Assembly (NCBI GenBank): GCA_040365065.1
Contig: BAABNI010000002.1
Span: forward strand, 310,001-374,000
From: Pelagadaptatus aseana
GTDB lineage: Bacteria > Pseudomonadota > Gammaproteobacteria > Pseudomonadales > Cellvibrionaceae
Direction: 5' to 3'
Length of the DNA: 64,000 nt
The stretch's first letter is position 1. Every line of letters begins with the position of its first letter. The notes below the pieces were generated by a model. It did no database searches and was not told the origin of the DNA. It was given only the letters and a program-made list of their open reading frames with translations. Below, in pieces: positions 1 to 9,032 of the stretch. The translations under genes were made by a program, and so were the position numbers.

Positions 1-1220
1 TTAACCGGAGCCCCCATCATGCTGTCCTGCTTGATGTAATGGATTTTAAAATTACGCCATTTATAAGACTGCATATTATCGCCATTGTAAGCCGGGAAGC
101 CTTCACGGGCAGACTTTGCAGTTTTACCGGTAAACAGTTTTATCTGATCAACCCCGTCAATCATGCGATCCTCTGGCACGGTGTAACCAGCGACGGATGA
201 CAGTGTCGGCATCACATCGGTGATGTGCACAATTTCATTGCTGACCGAACCCGCTTTGATCTTACCGGGCCAGCGAATCAGAAACGGCGTTCGCAGCGAG
301 CCCTCCAGAGTCGTAAAGTAATTGCCACGCCATGGGCCGGCGGTACCGGTATAGGACGGCGCCTCTTCCGGGCCATTTTCCGACATCCAGATAATAATGG
401 TGTTATCGGCCACCTTGAGTTTATCAACGGCATCGAGCACCAGCCCCGCGTTGTAATCCACTTCCATCAGCACATCGGCCCAGGAACCATTGCCGGATTT
501 GCCTTCAAAATCCGGGTGCGGCAACGGTGGCAAATGGGTTTGGGTAAACGGCAGATAGACAAAGAACGGCTGTTTGGCTTTGACGTTCTTTTTCATAAAG
601 GCAATGGTTCTTTCCGTCAGCTCGCGATCAATGGTGCGACGGGTATCAAGATTATAGTCTTTGACTTTTTTGGGTGTGGTGCCGGTAGTTGATTTAAAAA
701 TCCCCGGCAGCGCCACCACCTTTTCATCAAAGTGAGGCTGGGTCGAATACATGGCTTCGTCGGTGGTATTGGGAATGCCATACCACTCATCAAAGCCCTG
801 ATCGGTGGGCCAGCGGCCCGGTTGATCACCCAGATGCCATTTGCCGTACATGGCAGTGGCGTAGCCTTCCTGCTTGAACAACTCGGCCATGGTCACTTCC
901 CAGCCCACCAGACCATAGGGCAGCCCCCACACCACTTTGGTGGTACCGGAGCGAATCGGGTGGCGACCACTCATCAGGGCCGCACGGGAAGGCGTACATT
1001 GGGGCTCCACGTTAAAATTGAGCAGTTTCATGCCCTCATTGGCCAGCTCATCGAGCCTCGGGGTTTCGGCACCACGCAGAATACCGCCACCGTAGGTGCC
1101 AATTTCACCCCAACCCAGATTGTCCATCACCATCAACACCACATTGGGTTTGTCCTTAGCCTGAACCAGAGATGCCATCAGCGACATGGCCGCGACGAGC
1201 ACCATGGGTCTCACATTCAT
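1..1220 (-). CDS. Sulfatase (arylsulfatase family), 3' end off window
   Basis: Secreted sulfatase of the formylglycine-dependent alkaline-phosphatase superfamily; 406 codons are visible and the frame is still open at base 1. I translated the minus strand by hand. Residues 1-21 form a signal peptide ending LVQA. The modification motif CTPSR is at residues 75-79, where Cys75 is the expected formylglycine. Further family blocks are GKWHLGD and a SENGPEE-type C-terminal metal site followed by an EGSLRTPFLIRWPG stretch. The usual double Asp of the first metal site reads D33-N34. The ATG at 1220 is preceded by GAGGTGA at good spacing. It lies downstream of qhpG on the same strand, 119 bp away. Whether it acts on carbohydrate, aryl or other sulfate esters cannot be told from sequence alone. 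Confidence 0.92.
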   Translation of the reverse strand, partial: MNVRPMVLVAAMSLMASLVQAKDKPNVVLMVMDNLGWGEIGTYGGGILRGAETPRLDELANEGMKLLNFNVEPQCTPSRAALMSGRHPIRSGTTKVVWGLPYGLVGWEVTMAELFKQEGYATAMYGKWHLGDQPGRWPTDQGFDEWYGIPNTTDEAMYSTQPHFDEKVVALPGIFKSTTGTTPKKVKDYNLDTRRTIDRELTERTIAFMKKNVKAKQPFFVYLPFTQTHLPPLPHPDFEGKSGNGSWADVLMEVDYNAGLVLDAVDKLKVADNTIIIWMSENGPEEAPSYTGTAGPWRGNYFTTLEGSLRTPFLIRWPGKIKAGSVSNEIVHITDVMPTLSSVAGYTVPEDRMIDGVDQIKLFTGKTAKSAREGFPAYNGDNMQSYKWRNFKIHYIKQDSMMGAPV

Positions 1221-1339
1221 ATTGATCACCTCATTACTCCTTTTCTGTTATTACCTGCTTTATTTAACTCTAGTCCAAAGTTAACTCTGATCTAAGTTGA
1301 TCCTCCGGCGCGGACTCAAGACCTCGATCCTGAAACCGA

Positions 1340-2689
1340 TCAACCGGGTGAAACCATACCCTGTTGTGTAAACCAGCCCGTCAAAGCCTGCTGTCGAACC
1401 ACATCAAACACCCCCATAGACTGATACCAGGCGGGCGTCAGTGGCGTACCTGGCTCGGCCAATAGGCGCCTGACCATAGGAGCCAGAACCACCCCCTCCA
1501 GATGCCAGACACCCAGCGGCTGATCTGGTGTGACCACCACTTCGCGGGCCTCAATAAAGTGATCACACACAACCGGCCGGGTCTCGACCAGCACGCGATC
1601 AGGCCGTGGAGGTTCGTGCATGGGCACCTGATCGGGCCACAGCTGGCGGGGTTGCCAAAAGGCGGCATCAGGCCAACTTTGTTCCTGCTGATAAAAATCC
1701 CGCCCCAGACGGGCAAACCGCATAAAAGCGTGGTGCACCCGTTCACGATAAAACTGCTTGGCCAGTTCGGCATTGTTCGATCGATGCAACAGGGTATTAA
1801 CAATGGCCGGCGCGATTAATCCGGTGGACAGAGCCTGAAAAATGCCATTGCCCGACAACGGATCAACCGCCATCGCGGCATCGCCAATACGGATACTGTG
1901 GGAACTGACAGGCTCGGCAGTCAACATGGCTGTGGCACTGCGCGCGGTTAATTCGTGGGTTTGTGTGGCGTTTTCTGTATAGGCTTGAGCTGCCGGACAC
2001 TGGGCCAATACCGACCCGAAAAAATCCGACAGTTGTTGGCGCGGCGGAATCTTCTCAGCCGCCAAACTCAACTGGGTATAACGGCTGCCATCACCAAAGC
2101 GGGCCAGCCAAATCCAGCCCGAGTCAAAACTGACTATCTCCGAGCGTGCCTGCTCCGGTTCACCCTGCCAAGATTGCAGTAAGCCGAGCGTCTCAGGTCC
2201 ACGCATACGCTGTTGTGCCGCACCCGGTGCATTGCGGCCGCGGGCATCGATAAAGAAATCCGCTGTTAATACGGACGCTGTTTCCTTGTCCGACCCGTGA
2301 GGGTTCTGATACTGCAGGGATATGCCGCAGGCTGTTTCATTGACCGGCCCCACCTTTGCATCCAGCAAACGGACACCGGCTTTTTTAAGGTCAAGCTGCA
2401 AGGCCGCGTCCAATTGATCGCGGCGCACCAGCTGTTCCCAGTTGGCCTGAGAGCGCTCGCCATTCCATTCAACCGTTCGTTGTGATGGCGCTGCCAGAGT
2501 GGCAAGAGCGTGTTCAAAACCCAGTTGTTTAAACGCCCCCATCACCCGAGCGGATACTCCCTCGCAGGCAACATACGCTCTGGGCGTGCTGATAACCGTG
2601 ACGTCAAAACCCAGATCCACCAGGCTTTTTGCCGCGGCAGCTCCGGCGGGCCCACAACCGGCAATAGCGATATGACATCGGGAAGGCAT
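1340..2689 (-). CDS. qhpG: FAD-dependent monooxygenase of tryptophylquinone biogenesis (QhpG)
   Basis: 449-residue flavoprotein of the group A monooxygenase / tryptophan-halogenase-like fold. It has the FAD dinucleotide motif GCGPAG at residues 11-16, a DARGR block near 148-152, and the second FAD motif IGD (268-270) followed by DP at 276-277. In the QHNDH system QhpG hydroxylates the tryptophan of QhpC that becomes the cysteine tryptophylquinone (CTQ) cofactor. I assign it mainly because every other qhp gene lies within 11 kb. There is no signal peptide, as expected for a cytoplasmic enzyme acting before export. It is divergent from qhpF with 162 bp between them. No strong Shine-Dalgarno stands before the ATG at 2689. 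Without context it could only be called an NAD(P)/FAD-dependent oxidoreductase. Confidence 0.85.
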   Translation of the reverse strand: MPSRCHIAIAGCGPAGAAAAKSLVDLGFDVTVISTPRAYVACEGVSARVMGAFKQLGFEHALATLAAPSQRTVEWNGERSQANWEQLVRRDQLDAALQLDLKKAGVRLLDAKVGPVNETACGISLQYQNPHGSDKETASVLTADFFIDARGRNAPGAAQQRMRGPETLGLLQSWQGEPEQARSEIVSFDSGWIWLARFGDGSRYTQLSLAAEKIPPRQQLSDFFGSVLAQCPAAQAYTENATQTHELTARSATAMLTAEPVSSHSIRIGDAAMAVDPLSGNGIFQALSTGLIAPAIVNTLLHRSNNAELAKQFYRERVHHAFMRFARLGRDFYQQEQSWPDAAFWQPRQLWPDQVPMHEPPRPDRVLVETRPVVCDHFIEAREVVVTPDQPLGVWHLEGVVLAPMVRRLLAEPGTPLTPAWYQSMGVFDVVRQQALTGWFTQQGMVSPG

Positions 2690-2781
2690 GAAAGTCTGAC
2701 TCGCAGCTACAATTCAGGTTTTATACTAACCAACAAACAACCACATGGGTTAAACAAACTGTGAAGAGTCGCCCCGTAAAG

Positions 2782-2788
2782 TGTCACA
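2782..2788 (+). promoter_or_regulatory. Single TGTCACA half-site in the qhpG/qhpF divergent promoter
   Basis: One exact copy of the heptamer found twice upstream of qhpA lies between divergent qhpG and qhpF, 64 bp upstream of the qhpF start. A degenerate partner (TGTGAAG) begins 22 bp upstream and nothing convincing lies 21 bp downstream. It is a candidate weaker QhpR half-site; one 7-mer alone is weak evidence. Confidence 0.35.
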
Positions 2789-2851
2789 GATTATCAGTCC
2801 ATTAACGGTAAAATTTGTTACGTTAAGGGTAACGCCCACAACAGCTGTGTT

Positions 2852-4567
2852 ATGAATACTGACGCCCGGCACTCAACCCAACAACACTCGACCGTGACAT
2901 CACTGCAATGGCTGTTCGGTTTTGTGAAACCACATCGCCGCAGTCTGATCGGACTGATCCTGATATCCCTCTTGGCATCGGCGCTGGTACTGGTGCAACC
3001 CTACCTGACCAAACTGTTGATTGATGATGGCCTGCTGGCCAAAGATTTCGATACCCTGTTGCAGGTGGCCATTGCCTTGCTGCTGATCGGTTTACTGTCA
3101 ACGCTGGTATCCGGGGTAACCCGCTACTGGCACACCAGTCTGTCGGGCAACGTATTGTTTGCCTTGCGCGAAAGCGTGTACCGCCACCTGCAAACCCTGT
3201 CGCCGGCGTTTTACGCACGCCATCGCAGCGGCGATATCCTGTCGCGCCTCGATGGCGACATTGCCGAAATCCAGCGTTTTGCTCTGGACGGTTTGTTCGC
3301 CGCTGTCAGTGGCACCTTCGGCCTGATAGGTGCTGTGGGACTGTTGTTTTACCTCAATTGGCAACTGGCTATGGTGGCGCTGATTCTGTTGCCAGTGGAA
3401 TGCGCTTACCTCTACTGGATGCGTCCCAAAGTGCAAGCTCGCACACGCATCATCCGCGAGCGCTCAGCCAACATTTCTTCTTTTCTGGTGGAAAACATTG
3501 GCGCCATCAAATACATCCAGACAGTGGCATCACAACAGCGGGAAGAACAACAACTGCAGCAACTCAATCGCCACTATCTGCAAGATCTGCTGAACTTGCA
3601 AATGACTGAGTTTGCCACTCAGGCAATACCCAACACCCTGACGTCCCTGTCCCGAGGGCTGGTATTTATCGTCGGCGGCTACTGGGTTATTGAAGGCGAC
3701 ATGGCACTGGGATCACTGATTGCCTTCTCCACCTATCTGGGCATGGCCGTCGGTCCGGTAAACACCCTGCTGGGTTTGTATATGGGTTTTTATCGCATGC
3801 GGGTCAGCCTCGAGCGCGTCGAGATGTTAACCGCAACAAAGGCTGACATTACCCCGCTGAGCAAAACCAGCGACACAATTCCCCAAGGGGAAATTCGCCT
3901 TGAACAGGTCAGCTTCCACTACCCGGATCACGAGCGCTTGATTCTGAACAACGCCTCGGCCACCCTTCCCGCCGGCGCCAAGGTGGGCATTTACGGGCCA
4001 TCCGGAATTGGTAAAACCACGCTGATTGATTTGTTGCAGCGCCACTTTGATCCCACCAGCGGTGTCATCAAGGTGGGCGACATGGACCTTCGCGCACTCA
4101 ATATCGACAACTGGCGACGCCAGATTGCGGTCGTCAGTCAGGATATCGTGCTGTTTCGGCGCTCACTGCTGGAAAACCTGCGCTACGCCAACCCACGAGC
4201 CAGTCTGGACTCGGTAAAAACCGCCATGACTCAGGCACAACTGCACCAATGGCTAGAAACCCTGCCTGATGGTCTGGATACCATCATCAGTGAGCGCGGC
4301 ATCAACCTCTCCGGCGGTCAGCGTCAGCGCATCGCGCTGGCTCGCGCCCTGTTACAACAACCGGCTCTGGTGATTCTCGATGAACCCACCGCCGCTGTAG
4401 ATCAAGATCTTGAACGGGAAATGATGGCCGCGGTGGACAGTCAGTTTGGCCACTGCACTCGCCTGATCATCAGTCACCGCGAAGCACCACTGCAGGAGGT
4501 CGACTGGTTGTTGACCCTCGACCAAGGTGCCGTTGTGATGCAAAAACCGGGTAAACAACCGTGTTGA
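2852..4567 (+). CDS. qhpF: ABC transporter, fused permease-ATPase, exporting QhpC (QhpF)
   Basis: 571-residue ABC half-transporter. An N-terminal six-helix exporter domain (about 30-320) is fused to an ATPase domain. The ATPase has Walker A GPSGIGKTT (382-390), Q-loop VVSQD, signature LSGGQ (486-490), Walker B LVILDEP with D510/E511, and an H-loop ISHRE. In QHNDH systems QhpF is needed to get the cross-linked gamma subunit to the periplasm. Unlike peptidase-containing bacteriocin exporters it has no N-terminal C39 domain, which fits a separate protease, QhpE, being encoded next. Its stop codon overlaps the qhpE start, so the two are translationally coupled. The start ATG has no obvious strong Shine-Dalgarno. 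Identification rests on fold plus cluster context. Confidence 0.86.
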   Translation: MNTDARHSTQQHSTVTSLQWLFGFVKPHRRSLIGLILISLLASALVLVQPYLTKLLIDDGLLAKDFDTLLQVAIALLLIGLLSTLVSGVTRYWHTSLSGNVLFALRESVYRHLQTLSPAFYARHRSGDILSRLDGDIAEIQRFALDGLFAAVSGTFGLIGAVGLLFYLNWQLAMVALILLPVECAYLYWMRPKVQARTRIIRERSANISSFLVENIGAIKYIQTVASQQREEQQLQQLNRHYLQDLLNLQMTEFATQAIPNTLTSLSRGLVFIVGGYWVIEGDMALGSLIAFSTYLGMAVGPVNTLLGLYMGFYRMRVSLERVEMLTATKADITPLSKTSDTIPQGEIRLEQVSFHYPDHERLILNNASATLPAGAKVGIYGPSGIGKTTLIDLLQRHFDPTSGVIKVGDMDLRALNIDNWRRQIAVVSQDIVLFRRSLLENLRYANPRASLDSVKTAMTQAQLHQWLETLPDGLDTIISERGINLSGGQRQRIALARALLQQPALVILDEPTAAVDQDLEREMMAAVDSQFGHCTRLIISHREAPLQEVDWLLTLDQGAVVMQKPGKQPC

Positions 4568-5241
4568 ATTCAAATGCTGTGTCCGTCGGCTTGGTGGATT
4601 CGGGCTTTAACGCCACCGCTCAACAAACCGTGATTGCAGCGCAACAATTTGCTCTGTCACCGGAGGCCTCTTCGGTTATGGTCACCGATGTCCAACCCGA
4701 TCACCTCGGGCACGGCACGGCTCTGGCAAATACCATACTGCAACAGGCACCACAGACAACGCTGTGTATTGCTCAGGTATTTAACCAAGACTGGGCCACC
4801 TCCGCCGCACAGGTGGCCTCCGCCATCGATTGGCTGGTCATGCGAGAAGTTCGTCTGATTAATTTGAGTCTGGGTTTGCAACAGGACAGAAGGATTCTGC
4901 GCGAGGCCTGTGAGCGCGCCATTAACGCAGGGGTTATTCTGGTGGCCTCGACCCCTGCTCAGGGACAATCGGTGTACCCGGCCCACTACCCCGGGGTGAT
5001 TCGCGCCACAGGAGATGCTCGCTGCGATTTCGAACAAATTTCCTGGCTCGATACCCCCCAAGCCGATTTTGGCGCTTACGTCAGGACCCATAACAACAAG
5101 GTGGTTGGCGCCAGTGCCGGCGCCGCTCACCTGAGTGGGCACATAGCCCGTTGTCTCTGTGAGCATCCTCAGGCCAATCAGCAATGGGTGCAGCAACACT
5201 TGCAAACCCTGGCCAGCTTTCACGGTCAGGAGCGCCGTTAA
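4561..5241 (+). CDS. qhpE: Minimal subtilisin-like protease cleaving the QhpC leader (QhpE)
   Basis: 226-residue S8-family protease with no signal peptide or prodomain. The triad is Asp13 (LVDSGF), His51 (GHGTA) and Ser186 (GASAGAAHLSG). QhpE is known to remove the leader of the gamma subunit QhpC after radical SAM cross-linking. The segment equivalent to the subtilisin oxyanion-hole loop reads VASTPAQG; in my alignment the usual Asn falls on Ala133. The first in-frame start is GTG at 4561, with TTG at 4564, and both overlap the last codons of qhpF. At about 230 residues it is much shorter than secreted subtilases, consistent with a dedicated cytoplasmic maturation peptidase. Confidence 0.86.
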   Translation: MLNSNAVSVGLVDSGFNATAQQTVIAAQQFALSPEASSVMVTDVQPDHLGHGTALANTILQQAPQTTLCIAQVFNQDWATSAAQVASAIDWLVMREVRLINLSLGLQQDRRILREACERAINAGVILVASTPAQGQSVYPAHYPGVIRATGDARCDFEQISWLDTPQADFGAYVRTHNNKVVGASAGAAHLSGHIARCLCEHPQANQQWVQQHLQTLASFHGQERR

Positions 5242-5301
5242 ATCAGCAACTGCAACGCTCTACCTTTTACCCTCTCAGCCCCGCCTGCCATCTCTTAAAA
5301 C

Positions 5302-5336
5302 AAAAAAGCCTCCCCTGCCGAAGCAGAGGAGGCTGT
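5302..5336 (-). terminator. Rho-independent terminator of the TonB-receptor gene
   Basis: A GC-rich hairpin (AGCCTCC...GGAGGCT with one internal mismatch and a CGAA loop, 5307-5334) is followed on the minus strand by a run of T (A-run 5302-5307 on the plus strand). It lies between convergent qhpE and the TonB receptor and is best placed to terminate the receptor transcript. Confidence 0.8.
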
Positions 5337-5367
5337 GCGAGTTTCTGTGCAAAAACTCCGAAGCGGT

Positions 5368-7692
5368 TTAAAAGCGGAACGTCGCCTCAATTCCCATGGT
5401 ACGAGGGGCACCCAGATGGTTGTAGTCGAAGCCCAGAGCCTGCAAATCAATAGAGTAGGTTTTGTACACCTTGTCCTCTATATTCTTGACCCAAAAAGCC
5501 ACGGTATAACTGTCATCGGCGGCTTCAAAACTGACACGACCGTTAGTCAGCCAGTAATCATCCTGCCCTACCGTATTGGTAATATTGTGGCTGTGATCAT
5601 CCGACCAGTTGGTATCCAGATGCAAAACCAAGCTGCCAAGATCATCCAGATTGATGGTGTAATCCGCAGACAGATTCAGATTCAACTCTGGTGCAGCAGG
5701 TAATTCATTGCCTTTGAGATCGGCAGATTCTGGCTCGGTAACCGCCAGACGATCCAAGTAGCCTTTTGAAACCTCTGAATCAATCCAACCCAAACCGGCG
5801 CGCAACATTAACGCCTCGGAAGGACGGGCAATCATTTCCAGCTCAATCCCCTGAATGGTCGATTCATCGATATTGATCAGAGTCTGGGTCAAACTTGCCG
5901 CATCCACATCCAACACCTGTTGATCGGTGTAATCGTAATAGAAAGCCGCACCATTTAACTGCATAGAACCATCAAACAACTCGGATTTGAAACCAATCTC
6001 ATAAGCATCGACATTCTCAGGATCTACCGCGGTTACGTTATTGGGATCGGCAAAGGCCTGACTGTTAAAGGAACCACCACGAAAACCCTTGCTGTAGTTG
6101 GCGTAAACCAAAGTGCCATTGTCCGTGGTGTGATCGATACCCAACTTGCCCGACCATTCACGATTCACGAAACGCTCAACAGGCAAATCCGCTTGAGTAA
6201 TTCCACCCAAGGCCAAACCTTGCAGAGTGACACCAAAGGCATAATCTTCCACGTCACCATTAAAACCACTCAACTCGGCTTCGTCTTCGGTATAGCGAAG
6301 GCCCAACGTCACAGTGGTACTGTCATTTAAATCCAGTGTTCCATGGAAGTAGGCTGCCGTACTGGTTTTGGTTTGAGTAAATTGATTGGATTGAGTCACA
6401 CAACCAATTTCAAAACACTCACCTGCGTCCAAAATACCATCGTTGTTACCAAACGCGGCCAGATCGCCCGGAGTCAGTAATGACAGATCGACAAAAGCAT
6501 GGGCGACATCAATATTGGTAAACGCATCAATTTCTTCTTCGGCCCAATACAATCCAGCCAGATAGTTAAACGGCCCATCGAAGTCAGAGACAATGCGCAG
6601 ATCCTGTGCCCACTGGGTAGCATCTGAAATACCGTACTCAATATGAGCCAAATCCAGGAAGGTACCATCGGTATCTTCCGGCGCAAAGAATTCACCGGAA
6701 TCGTAAGACGTGATGGAAGTTAACGACAGCGTGTCAGAAAGATCATAATTAATGGTCAGGGAAACGGATTCCGTTTCGACTTTTCTCTCTTCGTCGTTAT
6801 CACTCTGAAATTCATGCTCGTCCAGACTGGTGAGGCCTGATAGATCGGGCAACGTATTGCGATCAATCAAACCGGCAAACGCGCCACCACCATATACCGC
6901 AGTACGGCCATAACCATCAGTGTAAATACCCGCATTGGTAGGACTCTGTTCACTGGCTCCGAACGTCACAATGGCTTCCATCTCATCGGTCGGGGTATAG
7001 GCAAAAGAAACCCGAGCGCCCCACTCATCAATGCTGTTCAGGTCGTCTTTACCCGCCAGCTTGTTTTCGTTGTAACCATCAGCTTCGGTCCAGGTTCCGG
7101 CAACGCGCATGGCCAATACATCATCAACCAGCGAAGTCTGGAATGCCCCCTGAGCTTCCTTACGGGCATAGTCGCCCAGCCCCACCGTCAGATAACCTTC
7201 GGTCTCATGGGTTGGTTTTTTGGTAATAAAGTTAACGGCACCACCGGTGGTGTTTTTACCGTAGAGAGTCCCTTGAGGTCCGCGCAAAACTTCCACGCGC
7301 TCAACGTCAAACAACTGCACCCCCTGAATCGCCGGGTTGCCTTTGTAGATTTCATCTACGTAGATCGCCACCGGACTGGATTGGGTCGGGGTAAAATCGC
7401 TCATGGAAATACCGCGCATGGAAATCAGCGGGAAGCTGTCACCAAACGGTGTTTGCATTTGCATGTTAGGCACCTGAGCGGCAATTTCAGTGGAAGCACG
7501 CAACTTCAATCCTTCCAGATCGCCAGAGCCCAGAGCGGATATGGATACAGGTACGTCCTGCAAACTTTCGGCACGTTTTTGGGCGGTAACAACCACTTCT
7601 TCAATTTGATAAGCACTGACCGATGTGGCCGCACAGGCGCCTGCCAACAACAGGGCACGGGGTAACAATTTCTTTTTGAAACGGGGATTCAT
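5368..7692 (-). CDS. TonB-dependent outer-membrane receptor in the qhp cluster
   Basis: 774-residue TonB-dependent receptor. It has a signal peptide (about 1-27, ending SVSA), a TonB box IEEVVVTAQKR, a plug domain with an RGPQGTLYGKNTTGGAVN block, a long beta-barrel, and a C-terminal phenylalanine (ATFRF) as required for outer-membrane insertion. These receptors import ligands too large or scarce for porins, using TonB-ExbBD energy. It lies between qhpE and qhpR, is transcribed in the same direction as qhpR, and its promoter carries the same spaced TGTCACA-type repeat as qhpR/qhpA. I infer that it takes up an amine or amine-containing ligand oxidised by QHNDH, but the ligand is not readable from sequence. 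A strong AAGGAGAG precedes the ATG. The leader is roughly 170 nt and can form two hairpins. Confidence 0.93.
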   Translation of the reverse strand: MNPRFKKKLLPRALLLAGACAATSVSAYQIEEVVVTAQKRAESLQDVPVSISALGSGDLEGLKLRASTEIAAQVPNMQMQTPFGDSFPLISMRGISMSDFTPTQSSPVAIYVDEIYKGNPAIQGVQLFDVERVEVLRGPQGTLYGKNTTGGAVNFITKKPTHETEGYLTVGLGDYARKEAQGAFQTSLVDDVLAMRVAGTWTEADGYNENKLAGKDDLNSIDEWGARVSFAYTPTDEMEAIVTFGASEQSPTNAGIYTDGYGRTAVYGGGAFAGLIDRNTLPDLSGLTSLDEHEFQSDNDEERKVETESVSLTINYDLSDTLSLTSITSYDSGEFFAPEDTDGTFLDLAHIEYGISDATQWAQDLRIVSDFDGPFNYLAGLYWAEEEIDAFTNIDVAHAFVDLSLLTPGDLAAFGNNDGILDAGECFEIGCVTQSNQFTQTKTSTAAYFHGTLDLNDSTTVTLGLRYTEDEAELSGFNGDVEDYAFGVTLQGLALGGITQADLPVERFVNREWSGKLGIDHTTDNGTLVYANYSKGFRGGSFNSQAFADPNNVTAVDPENVDAYEIGFKSELFDGSMQLNGAAFYYDYTDQQVLDVDAASLTQTLINIDESTIQGIELEMIARPSEALMLRAGLGWIDSEVSKGYLDRLAVTEPESADLKGNELPAAPELNLNLSADYTINLDDLGSLVLHLDTNWSDDHSHNITNTVGQDDYWLTNGRVSFEAADDSYTVAFWVKNIEDKVYKTYSIDLQALGFDYNHLGAPRTMGIEATFRF

Positions 7693-7863
7693 GGGCTCTC
7701 CTTTTTTTATTATTAGCCTGTCCGTTAAAGGCTTTGCGGCGGTTTATGTAGTTATCGCCTCTGACGCAAAGCTCTAATGAAGCACCGTCGTTAACAGACG
7801 ACCAGTGCCTCTTTCAATTGCTTAGCCAGACTAAAAGGAGGGGTAAATTACATCTTGATAATT

Positions 7864-7891
7864 TGAGACAGGAAACTGTCTTTTTGTGACA
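7864..7891 (-). promoter_or_regulatory. Candidate QhpR operator upstream of the TonB receptor
   Basis: On the minus strand TGTCACA (7891-7885) is followed exactly 21 bp later by TGTCTCA (7870-7864), both in the same orientation as the receptor gene. The period equals two helical turns, typical of AraC-family half-sites. A -10-like TGTAAT follows the proximal copy 11 bp later. The same arrangement lies between qhpR and qhpA at 9033-9060. Confidence 0.6.
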
Positions 7892-7946
7892 AAATCAAAA
7901 TAGGTAAATGGAAAAATGGAAAACCACAGCGGTTAGTGTGGAACCG

Positions 7947-9008
7947 CTACACCATCATCAGCTGTCGATACTGGGTCGGCGTCTTACCTGTTAACCGTTT
8001 AAAACAGCGAACAAAGGCACTGACTTCAGAAAACCCCAACTGCATGGCGATATCAGTCACGCTGGCATAGGTTTCAGCCAGAGCCTGCTGCGAAGCTTCT
8101 TTTAAAACTTCGTCGCGCAAAATCTGAAAGCTTGTGCCATATCGCTGCAAATGGCGATGCAAAGTGCGACGGGTCATATGAAGTTCGGCCGCGGCATCGT
8201 CTGAATTAAAGCCCTCTTTACTCAAAGAGGCCGCGATCAATAATCTGACGTACTTAACCACCCCTTCCTCGCTGATCACATCTTCCAGCGCCTGATCGGC
8301 CTGAGCGAGAATCACCTCCAGTAATTTCGCATCCGCATTTGAGATGGGGGTACGCAACACAGGCTCGGAAACCACAAAACCATTGTAGGCATAGTCGTAG
8401 TGGATATTGTCGCCAAACACCCGGGTCTTGATATCGCACTCACAAGGGCTGGGGTGAGAAAAATACACGGCATCAGGCACCCAGTCCTCACCCAACTGCC
8501 GGCGGAAAAAGTTCGTCATGATGCTGAGGGTGAACTCGGCGTCCTGACTCATATTCGCACGCCCCTGCAGGGTTACCCCGTAGCGCAACAGATAGGCCTC
8601 TCCCAGAGATTCAAAAGTAAACATGGCATTACGCTGGAATGTCGACAGGTATTTGGCCGTCACCTGACAAAAGGCAAACAGGTCCGGCACATTACTCAGC
8701 AAATAACCCAATGCGCCAAGGTCCCGCATCTCCATCGACTGACCAATATCAATACCCAGATGTGGGTTATTGAGCTGATCGGCCGTCCATTGAAACAGAT
8801 GATTATAGGTTTCAAAGGGCAGCACGCTTAGCTGGGTTTGCAGCAACTTGGGGTTAATTTGCAAATCACTGCAGGCCTGCGACAAGGACAAACCGTTGTC
8901 TTCAATTTTCTGCACCAACCAATTGGAGACAATGCCCGAAGCCTGCCTTTGACGCAGATGATAATCATCGCCGCGATTTGGAATGCCGTTAGCCAAAGCG
9001 TTCTCCAT
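7947..9008 (-). CDS. qhpR: AraC-family transcriptional regulator of the qhp genes (QhpR)
   Basis: 353-residue AraC/XylS-type activator of the arabinose-binding-domain-like subgroup. An N-terminal ligand or oligomerisation domain (about 25-215) is followed by a C-terminal double helix-turn-helix (about 250-350) ending in FSEVSAFVRCFKRLTGKTP, the usual AraC signature region. An AraC-family regulator, QhpR, is part of the qhp gene set in characterised species and responds to amines. Here it is divergent from qhpA, with the candidate operator 25-52 bp upstream of its own start, so autoregulation is plausible. The ATG at 9008 has only a weak Shine-Dalgarno. The effector is inferred, not visible. 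Confidence 0.85.
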   Translation of the reverse strand: MENALANGIPNRGDDYHLRQRQASGIVSNWLVQKIEDNGLSLSQACSDLQINPKLLQTQLSVLPFETYNHLFQWTADQLNNPHLGIDIGQSMEMRDLGALGYLLSNVPDLFAFCQVTAKYLSTFQRNAMFTFESLGEAYLLRYGVTLQGRANMSQDAEFTLSIMTNFFRRQLGEDWVPDAVYFSHPSPCECDIKTRVFGDNIHYDYAYNGFVVSEPVLRTPISNADAKLLEVILAQADQALEDVISEEGVVKYVRLLIAASLSKEGFNSDDAAAELHMTRRTLHRHLQRYGTSFQILRDEVLKEASQQALAETYASVTDIAMQLGFSEVSAFVRCFKRLTGKTPTQYRQLMMV

Positions 9009-9032
9009 AGCCTGAAATGAGTATTTTTAGGT

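Noticed and set aside
225..1295. Two plus-strand frames at the left end
   Set aside because: They lie opposite the sulfatase, whose minus-strand translation gives a signal peptide, CTPSR and a continuous family match.
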